A DNA stretch of 64,000 bases from Myxococcus guangdongensis (GTDB taxonomy: Bacteria; Myxococcota; Myxococcia; Myxococcales; Myxococcaceae). Shown here one piece after another: positions 25,705 to 35,040 of the stretch. The translations under genes were made by a program, and so were the position numbers. Within the stretch, counting starts at the first letter, position 1; each line of letters opens with the position of its first letter. The notes beneath the pieces were generated by a model, which was not told the origin of the DNA, did no database searches, and was given only the letters and a program-made list of their open reading frames with translations. The DNA is taken from assembly GCF_024198255.1 (NCBI RefSeq), contig NZ_JAJVKW010000006.1, positions 186,001-250,000 on the forward strand. Direction: 5' to 3'.

Positions 25705-28700
25705 ATGAACGTCTCCCCTCAGGACGCAGTTCAACAACAGCTCGTGGCCGCGTTGGTGGAGAGGACCGGGTATGTGCCCGAGCTCTTCGCGCCTCATGTC
25801 GGTCTCGTGGAGGACCTCGGGTTGACGCCCTCGGAGGTCCAGGACGCCCTCTGCTCCGTCGAGCGCAAGCTGCGACTTCCCGTCGGAGCGCGCGTGGACG
25901 GCACGACGGTGGCGACGCTCGCACAGGGACTCTCGAAGCACCTGGACAAAGGAACGACCGTGGAGAGGCACGTGGAAGTCTCGCTGGAGCAGGTGCTGGC
26001 CTTCGTCGATGACTGTGCGGCTCGAAGCGACCGGCCCGTCCTGGAGACGGTCCTCGTGGAGACCCGGGGCGCGCTCGCCCGGCTCGATGCGGCGTCCGCG
26101 CGTCCCGCGCTCGCCATCGCCGCGGAGCCCGTGAAGCAGGCGAGCGGCGTGGACGGTGAAGCGGTGATGAAGTTGTTGGTGGGGGCGTTGGTGGAGCGGA
26201 CGGGATACCCGGCGGAGATGCTCGAGGCGGAGCTGGACCTCGAGGCGGACCTGGGCATCGACACGGTGAAGCAGGTGGAAGCCTTCGCGATGGCGAGGGT
26301 GTACCTGAACGTGGAGAAGGACGAGAACTTCCGGCTGCGAGACCACAACACGCTGCGGAAGATGGTGGCGTACCTGACGAGCAGGGCGCCGGGGGCGGCG
26401 GCTCCAGCGCTGCAGGTCGCGCAGGCGGCCGTGGCTCCGGCTTCGAGCGCTCCGAGCGCCGACGCCATCTTGCAGCTCCTGCGCGACGCGATGGCCGCGA
26501 AGACGGGCTACAGCCTGGACATCCTCCAGCCTCAGTTGGACCTGGAGGTGGACCTGGGCATCGACACCATCACCCAGGTCGAGGTCTTCGCCCACGCGCG
26601 AATGACCTACGGCGTGGAGCGGGACGACAAGTTCCGCGTGCGTCACTACAACACGCTCCAGAAGATGGCGGAGTATCTGGCGGGCAGGGCCGCTGCTGTC
26701 CCGGGTGGCGCGCCGGCGGCTGTGACCGCGCAGCCCACGCTTGCCGCCACGACGGCTCCCACCACCTCTCTCGTGACGGTGGCTGAAGCAGCGAAGGCCA
26801 CGCCTGCTGCCACACGGACGTCCGCTGCCTCCGTGTCCCAACAGGTGACGTCTCCCTCCGCGGCGCCGAATGCGAGCGGCGTGGACGGTGAAGCGGTGAT
26901 GAAGTTGTTGGTGGGGGCGTTGGTGGAGCGGACGGGATACCCGGCGGAGATGCTCGAGGCGGAGCTGGACCTCGAGGCGGACCTGGGCATCGACACGGTG
27001 AAGCAGGTGGAAGCCTTCGCGATGGCGAGGGTGTACCTGAACGTGGAGAAGGACGAGAACTTCCGGCTGCGAGACCACAACACGCTGCGGAAGATGGTGG
27101 CGTACCTGACGAGCAGGGCTCCCGCCGCAGCCGCCCCCGCGCCCCAGGCCTCCGTGGCGACCGTTGCGCCGTCCGCGGGCCTCACGGTGCAAGAGGTGCA
27201 GTCCTTCCTGGTCTCCGTGCTCCAGGGGAAGACGGGCTACAACATCGAGCTCATCCAGCCCGACCTCGACCTGGAGGTCGACCTGGGCGTGGACACCGTC
27301 ACCCAGATTGAAGCGTTCGCCATGGCCCGCGAGAAGTTCGGCGTGGCGCGCAACGAGAAGTTCCGGGTCCGCAACTACAACACCGTGCGGAAGATGTCGG
27401 AGTACCTGGTCGCCAACGCCGTGGTGGCGCCCGCGTTATCGGAAGCGGCTCCCGCCGCGAAGCAGGGTGCGCTCGGGCTGGACGAGGTCCGTCGCTTCAT
27501 CGCCCGGTGCGAGGCGAGCGGAGACACCACGTCGCTGCGCCGACTGGCCGAACACCTCGAGGGCCGTCTGAGGTCCTCGTCGCAGTCGGTGTCGCCGCCG
27601 GCCCAGCTCGCGGGCAAGCGCTACGAGGTCCACCCCGTGGAGCTGGCCCCGCAGGTCGATGCTCCGAGCGTCGCGCACCTGAAGGGCAAGACCCTGGGCA
27701 TCTCCACGGACGCGCACGGCGCCTACAAGGCCCTGGCGCAGATGCTGGAGGCCGCGGGCGCGCGGGTCGTCATCCTGTCCTCCGGCCCCGCCCCCGAGCA
27801 GGGTGTGTCCCTGGACTGGCGTCACCCCGAGAGCGCCGGCCGCGCGCTGAAGGAGCTCCAGGAGAAGCAGCCGCTGGATGGCCTCATCCTCCTGCACACC
27901 ACGGCGCCCACCGCGAAGCTGCACGAGCAGGAGGCCTCGGCCTGGGCGTCCACCGTCAACACCTTCTCCCTGGGGCTGTACCAGAGCGCGCTCGCCGTCT
28001 ACGACCGCATCGGCGCGCTGCCCGGTGGCGGCTGGTATCTGGTGGCCACGGCGGGCGGAGGCCTCTTCGGTCACGCCAACGCGCAGGGCCGCGTCCCGCT
28101 GGCCGGCGCCGCGGGTGGCTTCGTCAAGTGCCTGCGGCGGGAGCTGCCCGGCTCGCGCTGCAAGGTCGTGGACCTGGATGGGCAGGACGCGGCGCAGTGG
28201 GCGCGGCAGGTCTGGAACGAGCTGGTCAGCGCGGACCTCGATGTCGAGGTCGGCTACACCGGCGGCCGCCGCTACGTCTTCCGTGACATCGAGACGTCCT
28301 TTCCGAAGGAGTCTGCGCCGGTGTCGCTGCGCCCCGGCTCCGTGGTGGTCGTCTCGGGTGGAGGCCGCGGCGTCGTCTACCCGTGCGCGAAGCTGCTCGC
28401 GAAGTCCACCGGCGCGCGCGTCATCATCACGGGGCGCACCGCGCCGCCGAGCGGCAACGAGGAGTGGCTGAAGGTGCCCGAGGCGGAGCTGCCCGCCTAT
28501 CGGATGTCCTTCATCAAGCGCTACCTCGCGGAGCACCCGGGGAAGACGCCGGTGCAAGCGCGGCGCGTCTTCGACTCCGACATCGCCAACCGGCGTGAGC
28601 TGCACCGCAACCTCGAGGACTGCCGCAGCCAGGGCATCTCGCTCGAGTACAAGGTCTGCGACATGACCGACGTGGGCGCGGTGCGGGCCCTGCTGGCGCA

Positions 28701-29265
28701 GGTTCGCCGCGAGCACGGCCGCATCGACGGCATCGTCCACGGCGCCACCATCGAGGAGTCCAAGAGCCTGCCGATGAAGTCCTCGGACGCGTTCGTCCGG
28801 ACGCTCGCGTCGAAGGCGCACCTCTGGCAGGTGCTCGCGCAGGAGACCTGGAACGACGACCTCCAGTTCTTCATCAACTTCGGCTCGGGCAGCGGCCGCT
28901 ACGGCAACAAGGGGCAGACGGACTACTCGCTGGCCAACTACCTCGTCGCCAAGGCGGGGCTCGTCTACTCCACGCTGCGGCCCGGCGTGCGGAGCGTGAC
29001 GGTGGACTGGCCCGTGTGGGTGGGCGCCGGCATCGTGGAGAACAACGCGGACTACCTGGAGCGCCTGCGCGCCATGGGCATCTGCGTCATCCATGTCGAC
29101 GAGGGCGCGTACTGGTTCGTCGGGGAGCTCCTGTACGGGGGCTCGGCGGGCGAGGTCGTCATCGCGGATGACCGCACCTTCGAGACGCTGAAGCTGCCCC
29201 GCCACGACAAGGAGGCGCTCCGCGTCGTCGGCAAGGAGGCTGGCGGAACCCGCTATGCCATCTGA
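25705..29265 (+). CDS. PKS subunit: tandem ACP-like repeats plus ketoreductase
   Basis: 1186 residues. A degenerate ACP-like N-terminus (~8-80, EDLGLTPSEVQ) precedes four ACP-like domains (~150-230, 252-330, 394-474, 495-572), each with LG(I/V)DTxxQ(V/I)E: the residue normally Ser is Thr (T187, T288, T431, T531). ACP1 and ACP3 are identical in DNA; ACP2 and ACP4 form a second type, giving an a-b-a-b order. Pro/Ala linkers separate them. The C-terminus (~630-1180) is a complete ketoreductase with a structural half, then VVVVSGGGRGVV for NADPH and the triad S1061, Y1074, N1078. Probable chain carrier and beta-keto reductase of the synthase. It starts 10 bp after the previous gene. Confidence 0.88.
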   Translation: MNVSPQDAVQQQLVAALVERTGYVPELFAPHVGLVEDLGLTPSEVQDALCSVERKLRLPVGARVDGTTVATLAQGLSKHLDKGTTVERHVEVSLEQVLAFVDDCAARSDRPVLETVLVETRGALARLDAASARPALAIAAEPVKQASGVDGEAVMKLLVGALVERTGYPAEMLEAELDLEADLGIDTVKQVEAFAMARVYLNVEKDENFRLRDHNTLRKMVAYLTSRAPGAAAPALQVAQAAVAPASSAPSADAILQLLRDAMAAKTGYSLDILQPQLDLEVDLGIDTITQVEVFAHARMTYGVERDDKFRVRHYNTLQKMAEYLAGRAAAVPGGAPAAVTAQPTLAATTAPTTSLVTVAEAAKATPAATRTSAASVSQQVTSPSAAPNASGVDGEAVMKLLVGALVERTGYPAEMLEAELDLEADLGIDTVKQVEAFAMARVYLNVEKDENFRLRDHNTLRKMVAYLTSRAPAAAAPAPQASVATVAPSAGLTVQEVQSFLVSVLQGKTGYNIELIQPDLDLEVDLGVDTVTQIEAFAMAREKFGVARNEKFRVRNYNTVRKMSEYLVANAVVAPALSEAAPAAKQGALGLDEVRRFIARCEASGDTTSLRRLAEHLEGRLRSSSQSVSPPAQLAGKRYEVHPVELAPQVDAPSVAHLKGKTLGISTDAHGAYKALAQMLEAAGARVVILSSGPAPEQGVSLDWRHPESAGRALKELQEKQPLDGLILLHTTAPTAKLHEQEASAWASTVNTFSLGLYQSALAVYDRIGALPGGGWYLVATAGGGLFGHANAQGRVPLAGAAGGFVKCLRRELPGSRCKVVDLDGQDAAQWARQVWNELVSADLDVEVGYTGGRRYVFRDIETSFPKESAPVSLRPGSVVVVSGGGRGVVYPCAKLLAKSTGARVIITGRTAPPSGNEEWLKVPEAELPAYRMSFIKRYLAEHPGKTPVQARRVFDSDIANRRELHRNLEDCRSQGISLEYKVCDMTDVGAVRALLAQVRREHGRIDGIVHGATIEESKSLPMKSSDAFVRTLASKAHLWQVLAQETWNDDLQFFINFGSGSGRYGNKGQTDYSLANYLVAKAGLVYSTLRPGVRSVTVDWPVWVGAGIVENNADYLERLRAMGICVIHVDEGAYWFVGELLYGGSAGEVVIADDRTFETLKLPRHDKEALRVVGKEAGGTRYAI
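26140..26387 (+). repeat. 248-bp perfect direct repeat, copy 1 (ACP1)
   Basis: Identical, base for base, to 26872-27119 (offset 732 bp). It covers nearly the whole ACP1 domain; identity stops sharply at the linker. Confidence 0.95.
26872..27119 (+). repeat. 248-bp perfect direct repeat, copy 2 (ACP3)
   Basis: Second copy of the 26140-26387 block. Third codon positions are unchanged while the neighbouring ACP2 and ACP4 differ throughout, indicating recent duplication or gene conversion. Confidence 0.95.
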
Positions 29266-31339
29266 TTCGTCCGCATCCCTCCCGCTGGTGGTCTTGTCGG
29301 GCCGGCCCTATGAGGTCGGCCGGCAGTACGGCTCCCTCATGCGGGAGGAGCTCGCGCACGCCGTCTCCATCGAGGACGTGTCCATCCGTCCGATGCTGGA
29401 GAAGCTCGGCGTGACGGAGCAGGCCATGCGTGAGCGCATGGCGGCGCTCGCGGCGCTGTTGCCCGAGGACATCCACGAAGAGGTCCGAGGCGTCTCGGAT
29501 GCGAGCGGCTTTCCGAGAGAGACCATCCTCTACCACACGCTCGTGCTCGACATCCTCTCGGGCGCGCCCATCGGCTGCTCGCAGTTCGCGGCCTTCGGAC
29601 GCGCGACGACGGACGGGAAGGTGCTCCATGGCCACAACCTGGATGTGCCGTACCCCTCGCTGGCGAAGTTCCTGCGCCCCACGTGTGTCGTGTATCGACT
29701 CGAGGGGCGCATCCCGTACGTGTCCGTCACGTTCTGGCCCGCTGCGCTGGGCGTGTGCTCGGGGATGAACGCGGCGGGCTTGAGCCTGGGCGTCAACGTC
29801 CCCGTCGCGCCGCTGGACCCGCGCGTGTTCTATCCGCTCACCTTCCAGAACCGGGAGGTGCTGTCGCGCGCTCGCACGCTCGACGAGGCCTGTGCCGTGC
29901 TGGAGGCGACTCCGCGCGGTGGGAGCTGGAACCTGATGCTCACCCATCGCTCGGGGCAGGCGATGGTCTGGGAGCAGGTGGGAGCGCACTCCGGTCAGTA
30001 CACGGCGCATCCGGAGCAGGACTTCATCGTCTCCACCAACCACCTGCGCGTCGCGCATAAGGCGGCCCGGGGCCACGAGGCCGTGGCGCTGGAGATGCTC
30101 CAGGACATGCAGGAGGACTCGCTCCACCGCTATCGGCGCCTGGAGCACCTGGTCCGTGAGCGACAGGGAGACCTCACGCTCGACACCGCCGTCGACTTCC
30201 TCCGCGACAGCGAGGGTGTCACGCCGTCGATGAAGTCCATCTGCCGGGCGGACAACGCGCTGAGCATGGCGTACGAGCCGGAGACGCTGACGCTGGACTT
30301 CGCGGCGGGCGCCATCCCGGCCGCGCTGGCCCCCCGGCGACGCTTGCAGTTGGGGCCCTTGTTCCAGGGCGCGATGCGTGAGACGCCGGAGCAGGGCGCG
30401 TTTCCGATGCGAGGCGCCGCGCGTGAGCCGGGCTGCTGGACCCGGACCTTCGCGCTCCATGAGGACGTGTACCTGGAGGAGCACCGGGTCAACGGCATCC
30501 CCGTGTTGCCCGGCGCCGCGGCCATCGAGTGGCTCGCGGAGGTGGCCTCCGTCGCGGGCGAGGGTGACGTTCGCGAGGTGCGTGACGTGTCGCTGGAGAA
30601 GTTCATCCGCGTCCGGCCCGAGCGTCCCACCGAGGCCTGTGTCCGGGCCGTACGTCGCGACGACATATGGGAGGTCTCCGCGTACGCGGACCTGCTCAAC
30701 CCCCGGGGCGCGGTGTTGCGCTCGGACGTGCTGCACTACCGCGCCGAGGTGCGACTGGGGGCTCGCCATCAGCGGGTGATTCCTCCTGGCTTCGCGGAGG
30801 CACGCGGCGCGGAGGGAGAGCTGCCCTTCAGTCGCTCCTACGTGAAGGACGCCTACTTTCACGTCGGTGCGCCGTTCCGGATCGTGGATTGGATCCGCTA
30901 TCCGAGTCCGCGCGACGCCATCGCGAGCCTGCGGGTCCCCGAGCCGACGGGCTACTTCGCCTCCGTGCAGTGGGCCCGCTTCTGGCTGGACCCCTTCGTG
31001 CTGGACGGGTGCTTCCAGCTCGCGGGGACGCTGGGCATCCTCTACAACCTCCGGGCCCCGGTGCCCAAGGGCGTGCATCGGCTGGTGCTGGGGCGCACGC
31101 CCCGCGCGGGTGAGCGGCTCGGCGTTCGCGCGCGGCTGAACCGCGAGGTGGGCGAGTTGCTGTTCTACGACTTCACCGTCTGGGACGAAGAGGGACGCAT
31201 CTGCCTGGAGGCCCACGACTACTGCTCCATCAGCGTGGACGCGTACACCCCCGAGCAGAAGGTGTACCTGCGCACGTCCTTGGACCCTGCCGGCGGTCTG
31301 CACTCCTCCGAGCCGAAGGTGCGCGCGCATGTCGGCTGA
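29255..31339 (+). CDS. Fusion of C45-type Ntn hydrolase/acyltransferase and PKS dehydratase
   Basis: 694 residues; overlaps both neighbours by 11 bp. The N-terminal ~355 residues match the C45 (acyl-CoA:6-aminopenicillanate acyltransferase) family: GRPYEVGRQYG, a helical region, then IGCSQFAAFGRATTDGK with candidate nucleophile C108 preceded by Gly, the usual autocleavage site, followed by GHNLD and SGMNAAGLSLGVN. The C-terminus (~385-690) is a double-hotdog dehydratase with HRVNGIPVLP (H410) and LDGCFQL (D584). If it self-cleaves at G107/C108 the mature beta chain would still carry the DH. Possible roles: dehydration plus amide-forming or hydrolytic chain release (inference). I know of no standard enzyme with this pairing. 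Confidence 0.82.
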   Translation: MPSDSSASLPLVVLSGRPYEVGRQYGSLMREELAHAVSIEDVSIRPMLEKLGVTEQAMRERMAALAALLPEDIHEEVRGVSDASGFPRETILYHTLVLDILSGAPIGCSQFAAFGRATTDGKVLHGHNLDVPYPSLAKFLRPTCVVYRLEGRIPYVSVTFWPAALGVCSGMNAAGLSLGVNVPVAPLDPRVFYPLTFQNREVLSRARTLDEACAVLEATPRGGSWNLMLTHRSGQAMVWEQVGAHSGQYTAHPEQDFIVSTNHLRVAHKAARGHEAVALEMLQDMQEDSLHRYRRLEHLVRERQGDLTLDTAVDFLRDSEGVTPSMKSICRADNALSMAYEPETLTLDFAAGAIPAALAPRRRLQLGPLFQGAMRETPEQGAFPMRGAAREPGCWTRTFALHEDVYLEEHRVNGIPVLPGAAAIEWLAEVASVAGEGDVREVRDVSLEKFIRVRPERPTEACVRAVRRDDIWEVSAYADLLNPRGAVLRSDVLHYRAEVRLGARHQRVIPPGFAEARGAEGELPFSRSYVKDAYFHVGAPFRIVDWIRYPSPRDAIASLRVPEPTGYFASVQWARFWLDPFVLDGCFQLAGTLGILYNLRAPVPKGVHRLVLGRTPRAGERLGVRARLNREVGELLFYDFTVWDEEGRICLEAHDYCSISVDAYTPEQKVYLRTSLDPAGGLHSSEPKVRAHVG

Positions 31340-34181
31340 GTGTCAGGAGCCCATCGCCATCATCGGCATGGGGTGCGTCCTCCCGGACGCCCATGACGTG
31401 CCCACGTTCTGGAAGAACCTCCAGGCGGGACACGTGGCGGTGCGCCCGCTCACCGGCGCGCGCTGGGACTGGAGTGCGTATGGCAGCGATGACCCGAACG
31501 CGCTCGACCGCACGAACTCCTTCCTCGGCGCGCCCGTCGAGGGGCTGAAGTTCGACTGGAAGAAATTCAAGGTCCCGCCCATCGAGACCCGCCTGCTGCA
31601 CACCATCGAGATGATGGTGTTGGAGTCCGCCGTCCAGGCGATGACCAGCGCGGGCTACACCCCGGAGCGCGAGTTCGCTCGCGACAGGGTGGCGGTGATT
31701 GCCGGCTCCAGCGGCATGGGCCGCAAGAGCAACCTGGGCTTCAACACCAAGTGGCGACTCCCCGAGCTGCTGCGCGCCGCGAGCCAGACGGAGGCCTGGA
31801 AGGAGCTCTCATCGGAGCAGGCCGGCCACGTCGCGCGGCAGGTCCAGGAGGAGCTCGTCCGGCAGCACATCGACGGCTCGGATGATTGGGCCTTCTGGGG
31901 CTTCATGAGCCCGGTGCTGGGGCGCGTGTGCAGCCTCTTCGATTTGCACGGGCCGCACTTCTGCGTGGATGCGCACGCCGCGTCGGGGCTCGCCGCGTTG
32001 GAGACGGCGGTGCAGGGGTTGATGAGTGGCGAGTGGGACATGGCCCTGGTGGGCGCGGCCAGCCCCGCGCTGTCGCCCATGGAGTACGTGTTGCACGGCA
32101 AGCTGCGCCGGTTGTCGAAGCACGGCGTGTTCCCGCTGGACGCTCGGGCGGATGGCACCGCGCTGGGGGAAGGCGCGGTGATGTTCCTGCTCAAGCCGCT
32201 GGAGGCCGCGCGCAGGGATGGCGACCCCATCCAGGGTGTGCTCCGAGGCGTGGGGGGAGTGAACCGGGGCGCTGGCCCTTCGATGACGGCCACGGATGCG
32301 CATGCGCATCGCAGGGCGGCCGAAGAGGCGCTCCGACGCGCGGCGGTGGCGGCCGATTCGGTCTGCTTCGTGGAGACCGGCGCCACGGGCGTCCCCTCGT
32401 GGGATGCGCACCTCGTCGAGGGCTTGTCGGACGCGTACCGAGGGGCCCACGGTGCGTCGCTCGGGGCCCTCTCAGAGTCCGTGGGTGACCTGCAGACGGC
32501 GTCGAGCCTCGCCGCGATGCTGAAGGTCGTCCTGATGCTGCGCGAGCGGACCCTCGTTCCGCAGCGCTCCTTCCAGACGCGTCATCCGGACGTCGCGCTG
32601 GGTGACACGTCGCTTCGGGTCCTCACGGAGCAGACTTCGCTGACGAGAGGTCCACGCCGGGCGGCCGTTCATGCGGCGGGCTTCGGGGGTGTCGCGTGGC
32701 ACGCCGTGGTGGAGGCGTATGAGCCGGAGGCGCCTCGGCTTCAGGTCCGTGTGAGCGCGCCGCGTCCTCCCTCGGAGCCCATCGCGATGGTGGGGTTCGC
32801 GTGCAAGTACCCTGATGCGCCGAGTCCGGAGGCCCTCTGGGACAACGCACTGAGGGGGCGCTGCGCGGTGGGAGACATCCCCGAGTCGCGCTGGCCGGTG
32901 TCGCTCTACCACGACGCCTCTCGGCCCTGGGGTGAGACGAGTCGGGAGACGTTCTTCCGCGTGTACTCACCCAAGGCGGCGTTGGTGGCGGAGGCGTCGT
33001 TCCCTTCCGCGGCGTTCGGCATCCCTCCGAACGCGGTGGCGCGGATGGACCCGGCGCAGCGCTGGGCGCTGGAGGTCGCGAAGGCCGCTGTCGCCGACGC
33101 GGGTCGAGCGCTGCCCTCGGAGCGCACGGCCGTCATCGTGGCCACCACGCCGGGCAACCTCCAGGAAATCGCGGTGGAGACGCGGCTCGCGTTCCCGGAG
33201 CTCGCGAGCGTCTATCGGCAGGTGCTGTCGCGCTCGGGAGTGACCGAGGAGCGCGTGGAGCGCTTCATCGCGCAGGCGCGCGAGGCCTTCCAGGGACCGC
33301 AGCCGTCCCTCTCCTCCGATTCGCTGCCGGGCATCCTCAACAGCGCGCCGGCCACCCGCGTGGCGCGGGCGCTGGATGTGCGAGGCCCCGCGTTCACGGT
33401 GGAGTCCGCCTGTGCGTCGACGCTCACCGCGCTGAGCCTGGCCATCCAGGGGCTGCGGGACGGCCGGTGGGACGTGGCCGTGGTGGGCGGAGTGTGGTCG
33501 CAAATCACCGCGCCCTACTGCGTGAACATGTGCTTCGTCGGCGCCATCTCTCCGAAGGGGCGGATGCTGCCGTTCTCGCAAGAGGCGGACGGGTTCGTCC
33601 ATGGAGAGGGCTGCGGCATCTTCGTGCTGAAGCGGCTCGCGGATGCGAAGCGGGACGGCAGCCGCATCCACGCGTTGATTCGCGGCGTGGGAGGTTCGAC
33701 GGACGGTCGTGGCAAGTCCATCTTCGCGAGCCAGGCACGCGGCCAGGCGCTGGCGATGCGTCGGGCCTTGCAAGACAGCGGCGTCAGCGCGGAGAGCATC
33801 CAGTACGTCGAGGCACATGCGACGGGGATGCTGGAGGGAGACCTGCCCGAGGCCGGCGCGCTCGTGGAGGTCTACGGCCGCGAGTCCCAGCCGGTGCGGA
33901 TTGGCGCCGTCAAACCGCACATCGGACATTCCTACATCGCGTCCGCTGGGGCTGGGGTCCTCCGCGCGGTGCTCGCGCTCCAGCGAGGTGTGCTCCCTCC
34001 GCTCTACACGGGCGCTGAGCTGAACCCTCGGCTGGCCTCCTGCGAGGGGCCCTTGTCCTTCGCTCGCGAGGCCAGTCCCTGGCACGTGGGCGATGCGCCC
34101 CGCCGCGCGGCCGTCAACGCGTATGGGTTCGGTGGCACGAACTACCACCTCATCCTCGAGGAGTACCGTGACGCTCCCTGA
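31329..34181 (+). CDS. PUFA-type PKS subunit: KS(dead)-KS didomain
   Basis: 950 residues. KS1 (~8-460) has lost every catalytic residue: VDAHAASGLAA puts Ala217 at the Cys position, the first His motif reads VETGATGVP and the second SESVGDLQ, so it can only be structural, like a chain-length factor. KS2 (~484-945) is intact with VESACASTLTA (C695), EAHATGM and HIGHSYIASAGAG. It has the PUFA-type insertion before the active site (SLPGILNSAPATRVAR). No AT, ACP or reductive domain. It overlaps the preceding gene by 11 bp and the PPTase by 14 bp. Confidence 0.85.
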   Translation: MSAECQEPIAIIGMGCVLPDAHDVPTFWKNLQAGHVAVRPLTGARWDWSAYGSDDPNALDRTNSFLGAPVEGLKFDWKKFKVPPIETRLLHTIEMMVLESAVQAMTSAGYTPEREFARDRVAVIAGSSGMGRKSNLGFNTKWRLPELLRAASQTEAWKELSSEQAGHVARQVQEELVRQHIDGSDDWAFWGFMSPVLGRVCSLFDLHGPHFCVDAHAASGLAALETAVQGLMSGEWDMALVGAASPALSPMEYVLHGKLRRLSKHGVFPLDARADGTALGEGAVMFLLKPLEAARRDGDPIQGVLRGVGGVNRGAGPSMTATDAHAHRRAAEEALRRAAVAADSVCFVETGATGVPSWDAHLVEGLSDAYRGAHGASLGALSESVGDLQTASSLAAMLKVVLMLRERTLVPQRSFQTRHPDVALGDTSLRVLTEQTSLTRGPRRAAVHAAGFGGVAWHAVVEAYEPEAPRLQVRVSAPRPPSEPIAMVGFACKYPDAPSPEALWDNALRGRCAVGDIPESRWPVSLYHDASRPWGETSRETFFRVYSPKAALVAEASFPSAAFGIPPNAVARMDPAQRWALEVAKAAVADAGRALPSERTAVIVATTPGNLQEIAVETRLAFPELASVYRQVLSRSGVTEERVERFIAQAREAFQGPQPSLSSDSLPGILNSAPATRVARALDVRGPAFTVESACASTLTALSLAIQGLRDGRWDVAVVGGVWSQITAPYCVNMCFVGAISPKGRMLPFSQEADGFVHGEGCGIFVLKRLADAKRDGSRIHALIRGVGGSTDGRGKSIFASQARGQALAMRRALQDSGVSAESIQYVEAHATGMLEGDLPEAGALVEVYGRESQPVRIGAVKPHIGHSYIASAGAGVLRAVLALQRGVLPPLYTGAELNPRLASCEGPLSFAREASPWHVGDAPRRAAVNAYGFGGTNYHLILEEYRDAP

Positions 34182-35040
34182 CCTCGACTGGGAGCCCGCG
34201 GGTGGCCCTGTCGCCGTGGTGCTGCCGGGTGGGCAGCGCGTCACGTTGATGGTGGTGCCGCTGGAGCACGTGCGCCGCGCGTGGCCCGCACGGCCTGATG
34301 GGCTCATCGCGAGTGTCCTCACTGCGGCGGAGCTGGCGGTGAGCGGGATGCATGCGGTGCTCGAGCGTCGGGTGGCGCACCTTGCGGGTCGCATCGCCGC
34401 GAAGCTCGCGCTGTGTGCGCACCTGGACGCGCAGGGCCACGGCGTGTCACCCCATGACGTGGGCCTCACGCAGATGCTGGCGGGGCCGGAGCAGGGGCGT
34501 CCCGTGGCGCAGCTCCCCCACGGTGTGCCCGCGTGTGACGTATCCATCACTCACTCGCGCGAGCTCGCGATGGCGGTGGTGACGAGCCACGGGCGCGTGG
34601 GGTTGGACCTGGAGCGCATCGTGCCTCGCGGCGCCGCGTTCCAGGATGAGGTGTTCACCCGGGACGAGCGCACGTGGCTCGAGACACAGGCCCGGCTCTG
34701 GCAGCGGTCACCGGATGAGCTGTGGAACCTGGGCTGGTGTCTCAAGGAGGCGCTGGTGAAGTGCACGGGCCAGGGGCTGCGGGCCGCGCTGCAACAGGTG
34801 ACATTCTCTGGATGGAGAGAGGCCGAGGTGGAGGGTCTCCGCCTCGCGCCGCTGACGGGAGGGCCTGAGTCGCTCGTCCGCTTCATCCATCTGGACCTCC
34901 CGGGGCGCCGGGAGCAGGCCGTCTCCGGAGTGCTCGTGGCGGGGCAGGGCTATGCGCTGGCGGTCCTCCACGACACGCGCGAGGACTGGCGTCGAGTGGG
35001 GCAGGGGTGGCGACTGGCCCCGGGAGTGTCCTCGACATGA
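34168..35040 (+). CDS. Sfp-type 4'-phosphopantetheinyl transferase
   Basis: 290 residues from GTG 34168 (GGAG 4-5 nt upstream), starting inside the previous gene. Key motifs: the Mg-binding GRVGLDLERI (D147) and WCLKEALVKCTGQG (K193, E194), preceded by SITHSRELA. It would transfer phosphopantetheine from CoA to carrier domains, presumably the tandem ACP-like repeats of this operon, which unusually offer Thr rather than Ser. The product is longer than Sfp because of extra N- and C-terminal segments. The stop overlaps the next gene by 4 bp (ATGA). Confidence 0.88.
   Translation: MTLPDLDWEPAGGPVAVVLPGGQRVTLMVVPLEHVRRAWPARPDGLIASVLTAAELAVSGMHAVLERRVAHLAGRIAAKLALCAHLDAQGHGVSPHDVGLTQMLAGPEQGRPVAQLPHGVPACDVSITHSRELAMAVVTSHGRVGLDLERIVPRGAAFQDEVFTRDERTWLETQARLWQRSPDELWNLGWCLKEALVKCTGQGLRAALQQVTFSGWREAEVEGLRLAPLTGGPESLVRFIHLDLPGRREQAVSGVLVAGQGYALAVLHDTREDWRRVGQGWRLAPGVSST

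Noticed and set aside
29159..31330. Minus-strand open frame opposite the C45-DH gene
   Set aside because: Mirror of the real gene; no motif and biased composition.
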